DNA from: Bacteroidales bacterium
Lineage (GTDB): Bacteria > Bacteroidota > Bacteroidia > Bacteroidales > JAOZQN01
NCBI GenBank assembly: GCA_029938985.1
Contig: JAOZTW010000392.1
Location: 1 to 5,432, forward strand
DNA length: 5,432 bases
Direction of reading: 5' to 3'
Shown here: positions 1 to 5,432 of the stretch, piece after piece
Position numbering within the stretch: the stretch's first letter is position 1
Layout of the letters: each line of letters opens with the position of its first letter
Made by a program: the position numbers and the translations under genes
The notes under the pieces: model-generated
Told to the model about the DNA's origin: nothing
What the model saw: the letters and a program-made list of their open reading frames with translations, nothing else
Database searches by the model: none

Positions 1-29
1 CCCACCCCCCCCCCCCCCCCCCCCCCCCC
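1..29. other. Poly-C tract at window edge, probable artefact
   Basis: All 29 bases are C except an A at position 4, including an uninterrupted run of 25 C (5-29). This is wholly unlike the AT-rich DNA beside it. Read on the minus strand, it is a G run entered just after the restriction gene ends and reaching the end of the sequence. That is the pattern left by signal-free poly-G read tails from two-colour sequencers that were carried into a contig end. A genuine homopolymer cannot be excluded from the sequence alone, but the terminal position argues for an artefact. Confidence 0.75.
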
Positions 30-39
30 ACAAAACCAC

Positions 40-59
40 TGACAACTAAGCAAATGTTA
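40..59 (-). repeat. Flanking direct repeat, downstream copy (overlaps restriction gene stop)
   Basis: This 20-base segment matches positions 3896-3915 in the same orientation. Both begin TGACAAC and end AATGTTA. Allowing two single-base gaps, 18 of 21 alignment columns are identical. The stop codon of the restriction gene (TAA, 59-57) lies inside this copy, so the repeat begins at the very end of the coding sequence. On the minus strand, the heptamer ACTTAAC (62-56) also fits the integron core-site pattern RYYYAAC, but this could be chance. What followed on the far side is hidden by the poly-C end. The match is seen directly; its meaning is inferred. Confidence 0.5.
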
Positions 60-3000
60 AGTTTTTCCTTCCACGACTTTAATATCTTTTTTTGTTAAGC
101 CGTATAATTTATATGTAATTATATCAATTTGTTTAAGTAGTTCATCAAAGGGGCTATTGTTTTCAATATTTTTCATTATCATTTTTACAATTTTTGTTAT
201 TTTTTCTTGTTCTACTTTGTCTGCAATAATAATTGGCATATTTTCAATCAAAGAAGATTGGTATCTATAAAAACCATTAGCTTGCATTATAGTATTTTGT
301 TTATGAAAAAAATCTAAAACTTTTGAATTAAGAATACCAATAAGATAGTAATCTGATAATATTTTTTTGTTTTCCACTGTAAATGAATAGACAGTTGTTG
401 TTGCATAATAATTGTTACTATCTATCGTAAAACTGTTTTTTGAGGCATTGTCAAGGGTAATGATTTTATTTTTTTCAAAAACATTTGGTTTTCGTTGATT
501 CCATAATTCATACCATTTCTTATTAGAGTTATCAAAATATTCTCGTCCTTTTAATAATTCTTCATTTTGTTTCAGGTAGTTATATAAGTTTGGAGCTTTA
601 CTTTTAAAAACATTTTCAGCTATTACTTTTCCTGATTTATTATATGGGTAAATTACATATTTTCCAGACCAATTAATTTTATATGTAGAAATATTCTTAC
701 CTTTTAAAAATGGTTTTAGGTATTTAAGTTCTAAACTGTTGTCGTCAATATACTTTTTATCTATTACAAATACTTTATCTTTCCCTGTTGCAATACCCTG
801 TTTTATTCCTGTAACCAATGATATTAGACTTGGTTTGTCTATTTGTATTTTTTTTATGATATTATCAATATTCTTTCCTTTGAAATTCCATTTTTTATTT
901 TTCAGTATTGAATTGTTAATAAGCTCGTATTGTGGTTTTAAAAGGTTAGTATTTTCAGATTGTCTTAAATACTTAAATTTTACATTTTTGGTATTATCTT
1001 TTTTAAAAATATAGATGCCTGTATAATTTGTTGCACTATCAAATATTTGAATATCTGAAAAATCGACATATTCTAACATTATATAATTTTCGGATATTAA
1101 TTTTCTTAATTCTTTGCCATAATCCCTGATAGTAAATCTTGTGGGAGTAATAAATGCAATAAATCCATCTTTCTTTAATAAATTAAAAGAAAGTTCGTAA
1201 AAAGGGATATAAATATCATATTTTCCTTTTGCTGTTTTGTAAAATTTTTCAAGATAAGTTTTATTATCTTTGTTTAATTCTTTAAATTCTATGTATGGAG
1301 GATTGCCAATAATTATATCAAAGCCAATAAAATTACCAGCCTCGTCTAACACTTCCGGGAATTCAAACCGCCATTCAAAAGCGTTACCGTATAATGTTTT
1401 TAATTTTTTGTTATATTTTTGTTCTAATTTTTCAATCTCTATAGGCAGAAGAGTTAAATTTTGTTGCCATATTAGTCTGTCTTCTTCTGTCATTAATATT
1501 TGACTTCTACTTGTTAGTTCGTCAAGTTTTGCCTGTTGTATTTTTAAGTTTTTGTAATCCTCATCATTAGAATTTGCATTTGATGCAAAATCCTTTTTTA
1601 TTCTGTTGATTTCATTTTCAGCTTTCTCTTTTGTAAGTTTATCATTGGTCGATTTATAGATTATTATTTGCTCTTTATATTTTCTCGTGGCATATCGCAT
1701 TTTACGTGCTTGTGTGCTTGTTACGCCGTTTCCGTTAAGTGCAAATTTTCCTATTAAAGAATTTCCCGCTTTTATATTTATGTCAATATTCGGTAGAGTC
1801 TCCAATTCGGTATAATTACTTTCTTTAGTATAATATGAATTTTTCAGTAATTCAATCCAAAGTCTTAAACGACAAATGTTTACTGAATTAATATTTATAT
1901 CAACTCCAAAAATACAATTCTCTATAATGGTCTCTTTTTCGTGAAATATAGCTTCTTGTAAATCTTGTTTTTCAGGAATTGCATTTCCTTTTGTGCTTAA
2001 GTTATAATCAAAAATTTCTTCTGTTTCATTATCTGTTATTATTAGCTCATCATTAAAGACTTCTGCTTTATAGTTTTTTATTCTATTTCCAGTTTTATAT
2101 TGTAAAATTCCAAGTTCGGATTTTATCGCAATTATTTCGTTTAATGCCGATACAAGAAAATGTCCTGAACCAACAGCAGGGTCGCATATTTTAATATCGT
2201 TTATTATTTTATTGGCTTGTTTCCGGTTTTCAATTTTATTTTTTAGTTCCTTAAAATTTTCTTCAAGTGTTGAATTTTGAGAGAATTTAAAACCGTTATC
2301 TTTAAACTTTTGAATAATCGAATGTCTGATAATTTCTCGATTAATATACATGGTAATATATCCCGGAGTGTAAAAAGACCCCTCTTTGTATCCATTAATT
2401 TTTTCAAAAATTAAGCCGAGTACAGATGCGTTTATTAAATTCTTTTGGTCTTTTTGTATTTCAGCCTGCCCTACACTTGTAAAATCATAAGCATCAAGAA
2501 ATTGAAATATGTATTCTAATATAGTCAGCGATTTTTCTTCATTATTTTTTAAAACAGTTTTTTTGAATAGAGGCAATTTATAACGGTCGGTCAGGTTGCT
2601 AATCCTAAAAATTGTTCTTTCTAATTTGCTCATTTCGAAAAGAGAACTATTTAAGTATGGAACTTTATTAAACTTCTCTTTTATACTTGATGGTCTCTTA
2701 TCCGTTTTTTTTGCAAGAATTGCAAAAAAAAGTTCGTTAAGTTCTGTATAATCTCTAATAAAGAGCTTGTTTAGAAATTTATAATCAAGATTGTCGTTCT
2801 GATATGTTACTAATTGTGCTTCAAGCAGCTTTAAAAAAATTATTCTATTTATCCATAGTATAACAAGTTCAAGTGCAATATTTTCTATTTGCTCTTGCTT
2901 ATTATCACCAAATTTTTCTACATTTTTGATTTCTCTATATCTTTCTTCTATTTCAATAGTTGATATGGTATTTTCCAATAATGATGCTTCTTCTTTTTTG

Positions 3001-3794
3001 CTACGTATAATTATTTTTTTTCCAGTTTTATTTTGTTCCTCAAGTCCGATTATATAAAGTAATTCATAATAGAATTCCTTGTTTAGAGTGTTGCTGTCAT
3101 TTATATCTGTTTTTTTTAATAGAAACTCGGGGGAAAATATTTTGTATAATTTTACAAGTTCTTTTTGATTGTCCGAAATACTTGTTTTTGTATTTTTTAT
3201 GTTAATATGTGTAAATTCTAACTTGTCGTCAAGCTCTTTTATGTATTTGGGTGCAATTTCTTTATAAAAAAGTTCTGTTTTATTGCTTGTTTTTTCATTT
3301 TTATTCCAACTTTTAAATTCTTTTTGTAGTTCTTTGTTTTCAAAAAATAATTTTTCAAAATCAGATGCATCAAAAATAAACCATTCATAAAAATTTGTGA
3401 TAATCAGATGTTTAATATCATTATTGTGATTGTTAATACGCTCTTGTAAATAATATAATAATATTTGACACATAGATTTTACCTGCAAATTATCTTTGTT
3501 AATCATTTCTCTGCTATCAGGTGTTTTTGTTTCAATTATAACTCCTACTTTACTTTTGTTGGATTTTTCAAGATGAATAACAAAATCAAAATTTCCTTTG
3601 GTATTAATTGCGTTATCATTGTAAAAAGTATTTTTCAGGAAAGTATGAAGAGGATATTTAGAGTATTCTTCATTTTGTTCATTATCTATTTCATTTATGA
3701 AAATTTCTAATTGAGCAGAGAAATTCTTTAAATCGGAAAATTTTATTTTTCGATTTTTGTATATTTTATTTATTCGTTCTTCTTTTTTTTTCAT
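57..3794 (-). CDS. Type IIG restriction enzyme/adenine-specific DNA methyltransferase (Eco57I-like, single chain)
   Basis: This single polypeptide of 1245 residues should both cut DNA and protect host DNA by N6-adenine methylation using S-adenosylmethionine. An N-terminal PD-(D/E)XK-like nuclease shows D70, E88 and K90 (in VGVIIETK), followed by helix QVKSMCQILLYYL from residue 104. It resembles the domain I recall as DUF7149 in Bacteroidota type IIG enzymes. A helical linker leads to GSFYTPGY (472-479), SAM-binding motif I DPAVGSGHF (538-546), FGVDIN (629-634) and catalytic motif IV NPPY (831-834). A lysine/glutamate-rich insertion (about 696-796) precedes motif IV. The C-terminus (about 990-1190) looks like a TaqI-like target-recognition domain, with GIKQGIATG, LKPFLKG and GILNSKVLDFF. 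Length and motif order fit an intact enzyme. I chose the ATG at 3794; an in-frame TTG at 3806 would add four residues, and an in-frame TGA lies just upstream of it. There is no strong ribosome site, only a weak GAG before the ATG. The recognition sequence cannot be read from the protein. Confidence 0.93.
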   Translation of the reverse strand: MKKKEERINKIYKNRKIKFSDLKNFSAQLEIFINEIDNEQNEEYSKYPLHTFLKNTFYNDNAINTKGNFDFVIHLEKSNKSKVGVIIETKTPDSREMINKDNLQVKSMCQILLYYLQERINNHNNDIKHLIITNFYEWFIFDASDFEKLFFENKELQKEFKSWNKNEKTSNKTELFYKEIAPKYIKELDDKLEFTHINIKNTKTSISDNQKELVKLYKIFSPEFLLKKTDINDSNTLNKEFYYELLYIIGLEEQNKTGKKIIIRSKKEEASLLENTISTIEIEERYREIKNVEKFGDNKQEQIENIALELVILWINRIIFLKLLEAQLVTYQNDNLDYKFLNKLFIRDYTELNELFFAILAKKTDKRPSSIKEKFNKVPYLNSSLFEMSKLERTIFRISNLTDRYKLPLFKKTVLKNNEEKSLTILEYIFQFLDAYDFTSVGQAEIQKDQKNLINASVLGLIFEKINGYKEGSFYTPGYITMYINREIIRHSIIQKFKDNGFKFSQNSTLEENFKELKNKIENRKQANKIINDIKICDPAVGSGHFLVSALNEIIAIKSELGILQYKTGNRIKNYKAEVFNDELIITDNETEEIFDYNLSTKGNAIPEKQDLQEAIFHEKETIIENCIFGVDININSVNICRLRLWIELLKNSYYTKESNYTELETLPNIDINIKAGNSLIGKFALNGNGVTSTQARKMRYATRKYKEQIIIYKSTNDKLTKEKAENEINRIKKDFASNANSNDEDYKNLKIQQAKLDELTSRSQILMTEEDRLIWQQNLTLLPIEIEKLEQKYNKKLKTLYGNAFEWRFEFPEVLDEAGNFIGFDIIIGNPPYIEFKELNKDNKTYLEKFYKTAKGKYDIYIPFYELSFNLLKKDGFIAFITPTRFTIRDYGKELRKLISENYIMLEYVDFSDIQIFDSATNYTGIYIFKKDNTKNVKFKYLRQSENTNLLKPQYELINNSILKNKKWNFKGKNIDNIIKKIQIDKPSLISLVTGIKQGIATGKDKVFVIDKKYIDDNSLELKYLKPFLKGKNISTYKINWSGKYVIYPYNKSGKVIAENVFKSKAPNLYNYLKQNEELLKGREYFDNSNKKWYELWNQRKPNVFEKNKIITLDNASKNSFTIDSNNYYATTTVYSFTVENKKILSDYYLIGILNSKVLDFFHKQNTIMQANGFYRYQSSLIENMPIIIADKVEQEKITKIVKMIMKNIENNSPFDELLKQIDIITYKLYGLTKKDIKVVEGKT
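3783..3791 (-). repeat. A9 homopolymer in codons 2-4 of the restriction gene
   Basis: Directly after the chosen ATG, the coding strand has nine consecutive A residues, giving three lysine codons. A one-base slip here, in replication or transcription, would shift the frame at the start of the protein and abolish it. Slippage at homopolymers near the 5' end is a known on/off mechanism for restriction-modification genes. However, A runs are common in DNA this AT-rich, so a regulatory role is only a possibility. Confidence 0.4.
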
Positions 3795-3832
3795 TTTGCT
3801 ACTCAATTTTTTTCAATTAAACTTATCGGATA

Positions 3833-3909
3833 TGTGCTGGTGGCGTTTTTTTTGTTTTTTTGTGAGCCGTAGGCGAAACAAAAAAATAAAAAAAATGACA
3901 ACCAGCACA
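3833..3909. repeat. Long imperfect palindrome (about 77 bases) upstream of the restriction gene
   Basis: The outer arms TGTGCTGGT (3833-3841) and ACCAGCACA (3901-3909) are perfectly complementary. Inside them, after a small asymmetric internal loop, T8 (3846-3853) pairs with A8 (3888-3895). G3854 faces T3887, and T7 (3855-3861) pairs with A7 (3880-3886). GT (3862-3863) pairs with AC (3878-3879). The apex is GCC (3866-3868) against GGC (3872-3874) around a three-base GTA loop. About 30 positions pair in total. No U-rich tail follows the stem on either strand, so it is not a standard intrinsic terminator. It lies between the kinase stop and the restriction gene start, and its right end overlaps the repeat shared with the far end of the restriction gene. 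It may be a dispersed palindromic element, a recombination site or an mRNA structure. Confidence 0.75.
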
Positions 3910-3915
3910 ATGTTA
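3896..3915 (-). repeat. Flanking direct repeat, upstream copy (overlaps palindrome)
   Basis: This is the partner of the segment at 40-59, in the same orientation and about 3.86 kb away. Both share TGACAAC at one end and AATGTTA at the other, with a slightly shifted AGCA core between. This copy includes the right outer arm of the palindrome (ACCAGCACA, 3901-3909). The two copies therefore bracket the restriction gene almost exactly, one beginning 102 bases before its start codon and the other containing its stop codon. Confidence 0.5.
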
Positions 3916-3968
3916 GCACCTGTATTTCAATCCGTTAATAAATATATTTGTGTCTATCGAGCCAACAT
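3910..3968. repeat. Small inverted repeat next to the large palindrome
   Basis: ATGTTAGC (3910-3917) and GCCAACAT (3961-3968) are complementary at 7 of 8 positions. In minus-strand RNA the exception is a permitted G-U pair, giving eight consecutive pairs around a 43-base loop. The left arm overlaps the flanking repeat and abuts the outer arm of the palindrome, so the whole 3833-3968 block may be one composite structured element. An eight-pair stem with a long AT-rich loop could be coincidental. Confidence 0.3.
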
Positions 3969-4024
3969 ATTTTTTGTCAATCAGGACTACGAATATTTAT
4001 TTTTGTTATCATGTTGATTAAATA

Positions 4025-5432
4025 TTATTTACTTGCTATTAAATATTTATTAATTATTCCGCTTAAAGTTTTTTCGCTTATCGGTTTTGAAATAAAATCA
4101 TCGCAACCTGCCGAAAATGCTTGTTCTTTCTCGTCTCTTGTTGAATATGCTGTTTGTGCAACTATTGGTAAATTTGGACGAAATTCTTTGATTAATTTTG
4201 TTGCTTCAAAACCGTTCATTATCGGCATTTTCATGTCCATTAAAACAAAGTCAATTTCAGAGTTTTCCTTACATATTTCAACGGCTTCTTTTCCGTGTTT
4301 TGCGTGTAAAGTTATCAAATTAAGTTCAAAATCTTCAAGTAGTGTGTCAATATACAAATAATTTACTTCTTCGTCTTCTACGATTAGAATTGTGTATTTG
4401 TCTTGTTTTTTTACCGTTTGTGTTTTGCCATTATTTGAATTGTCATTTTCAGTTTTAAAATTAACTGGTTTATAAGGAATTGTAACATAAAAAATTGCAC
4501 CTTTTCCTTTTTCTGATTTTAGTGTAATTTTACCGCCAAGTAATTCGGCATTTTCTTTGGCTATTGATAATCCTAATCCAAGTCCACCTACATTTTTGGA
4601 TAATCCTTTTTCTTCTTGCGAAAATTTTTCAAATATTATTTTTTGACTTTCTGGCTTTATTCCTATTCCTGTGTCTTTAACATAAATTTCTATTTCTTTA
4701 TTTATTATTTTGTAACCGAACTCAATAAAACCTGTGTTTGTAAATTTCAGGGCATTTTCTAATAAATTACTCAAAATTTTATTTAGTTTCGTTTCATCTG
4801 TCAGTATTATACTTTCCTTGTCTGAAAGTTCTTTATTTAAGTATAATGGTATTTTATTTTCTTTTGCTTTTATGTCAAAAATAGAGAATAATTCTAAAAA
4901 TAAATCATTTAAACAAATCTCCTTGTCATACGATTTTACCTGTTTTGTTCCGAGTTTTGATATTTCGAGAATATCATCAATAATTCGCATTAATTGATTT
5001 CCGCTATTTTGAATGATATTTGTGTAATGTTTTTTCTTTGCATCTGACAGATTTGGTTTGTTAAGAATTTTTGAAAAACCCAAAATTCCGTTCATAGGCG
5101 TTCTTATTTCATGCGACATATTATTGATAAATTCTGTTTTTAATTGGTCGCTTTCTTCTGCTTTTTGTTTGGCAATTTTTAATTCATCTATCTTTTTTAA
5201 TTCTGTAATATCAATGGCGATTTCAATCCTTACATATTTATTGTTTGTCCAAAGTATAGCTTGGTCTCTGCATTGATACCATTTTTTTGTTATTGTATTT
5301 TGAAATTCCCAAACATGAGGTGCTTTTGGCTTTCCGTTTTTATCAAGTAATAAATTATTTGTGCAAAATTTACATGGGCTATTTTGTCCTTTTTGAAAAA
5401 CAGTATAACATTTTTGCCCTATTTTATTACCC
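4025..5432 (-). CDS. Hybrid sensor histidine kinase/response regulator, N-terminus missing
   Basis: The frame is open from 5431 to a TAA at 4027-4025, giving 468 residues; the gene continues past the window edge. A partial PAS domain (residues 1 to about 78, ending IAIDITELK) carries C8, C20 and C23 in GQKCY and SPCKFC, plus C54. A short helical linker leads to the HisKA H-box, with phospho-acceptor H107 in MSHEIRTPMNG. The ATP-binding domain has the N-box around N226 (LLENALKFTN), G1 box DTGIGI near D253, an F-box FEKFSQ and G2 box GLGLGLSI near 282-289. The C-terminal receiver (about 345-465) has acidic E352/D353, phospho-acceptor D399 in LMDMKMP, T427 and K449. All key residues are present, so it should be active: H107 passes phosphate to D399 and probably on to a separate phosphotransfer protein. 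No membrane segment or DNA-binding domain is visible here. The methionine at 5119 is inside the H-box and is not the start. Confidence 0.95.
   Translation of the reverse strand, partial: GNKIGQKCYTVFQKGQNSPCKFCTNNLLLDKNGKPKAPHVWEFQNTITKKWYQCRDQAILWTNNKYVRIEIAIDITELKKIDELKIAKQKAEESDQLKTEFINNMSHEIRTPMNGILGFSKILNKPNLSDAKKKHYTNIIQNSGNQLMRIIDDILEISKLGTKQVKSYDKEICLNDLFLELFSIFDIKAKENKIPLYLNKELSDKESIILTDETKLNKILSNLLENALKFTNTGFIEFGYKIINKEIEIYVKDTGIGIKPESQKIIFEKFSQEEKGLSKNVGGLGLGLSIAKENAELLGGKITLKSEKGKGAIFYVTIPYKPVNFKTENDNSNNGKTQTVKKQDKYTILIVEDEEVNYLYIDTLLEDFELNLITLHAKHGKEAVEICKENSEIDFVLMDMKMPIMNGFEATKLIKEFRPNLPIVAQTAYSTRDEKEQAFSAGCDDFISKPISEKTLSGIINKYLIASK

Noticed and set aside
57..3794. BREX PglX or type I HsdM/HsdR assignment
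   Set aside because: The combination of an N-terminal nuclease, GSFYTPGY, motif I, NPPY and C-terminal TaqI-like recognition domain in one 1245-residue chain fits type IIG. No BREX or type I partner genes are visible, although the window beyond the contig end is unknown.
3818..3825. Bacteroidota-type -7 element (TAAGTTTA on the minus strand) for the restriction gene
   Set aside because: It is one base off TAnnTTTG and suitably placed, but there is no TTTG at the -33 position and such matches are frequent in DNA this AT-rich. TATATTTA further upstream is an equally weak candidate.
3833..3909. Large palindrome as a rho-independent terminator for the kinase
   Set aside because: The T and A tracts are inside the stem rather than after it, and neither strand has a U run following the structure.
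3820..3925. Integron attC site
   Set aside because: The outer arms and nearby AAC/GTT triplets are suggestive, and ACTTAAC at 62-56 on the minus strand fits RYYYAAC. However, the upstream copy lacks good RYYYAAC/GTTRRRY boxes, the spacers between boxes and arms are very unequal, and no integrase is visible.
3992..4026. AT-rich hairpin at the kinase stop as a terminator
   Set aside because: AATATTTA/TAAATATT plus ATCA/TGAT can pair, but the stem has almost no GC, has an eight-base bulge, and is not followed by a U tract.
3948..4361. Plus-strand open frame of 137 codons
   Set aside because: Most of it is antisense to the receiver domain of the kinase, and its translation shows no recognisable domain. 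Other plus-strand frames (739-1014, 1270-1503, 3465-3710, 3757-4017, 4734-4997, 5058-5276) are likewise antisense shadows or run through the palindrome.
5117..5119. ATG in front of SHEIRTPMNG as the start of a 364-residue kinase
   Set aside because: This methionine is part of the H-box itself. The same frame stays open to the window edge and encodes a linker and PAS domain, so the true start is outside the window.

Overview
The window looks like a fragment of an AT-rich Bacteroidota genome, probably one short metagenomic contig. The evidence is the very low GC, the Lys/Asn/Ile-rich proteins, the absence of strong Shine-Dalgarno sites and the style of both encoded proteins. This taxonomic guess is an inference from composition and protein style only. 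Both real genes lie on the minus strand, so transcription runs from high to low coordinates.

Reading in gene direction, the window opens inside a hybrid sensor histidine kinase whose N-terminus lies beyond base 5432. What is visible is a cysteine-bearing PAS domain, a short linker, a HisKA/HATPase kinase core and a C-terminal receiver domain, ending at 4025. A 230-base intergenic stretch (3795-4024) follows. It holds a long imperfect palindrome (3833-3909), a short flanking repeat (3896-3915) and a smaller inverted repeat (3910-3968). The rest of the window is one large gene (57-3794) for a single-chain type IIG restriction-modification enzyme. It has an N-terminal PD-(D/E)XK-like nuclease, a helical linker, a gamma-type adenine-specific methyltransferase (DPAVGSG and NPPY motifs) and a C-terminal TaqI-like target-recognition domain. 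Its stop codon sits in a second copy of the repeat found upstream of it (40-59). The window then ends in an almost pure C tract (1-29), most likely a sequencing or assembly artefact.

The restriction enzyme is self-contained: cutting, protective methylation and specificity are in one protein, so no partner gene is needed. Nothing links it functionally to the kinase, and the structured repeat lies between the two. The most interesting architecture is that near-identical 20-base sequences in the same orientation bracket the restriction gene, and the upstream copy is built into a large hairpin. This suggests the gene sits in the genome as an exchangeable cassette-like unit. No RNA genes, CRISPR arrays, transposases or integrases are visible.
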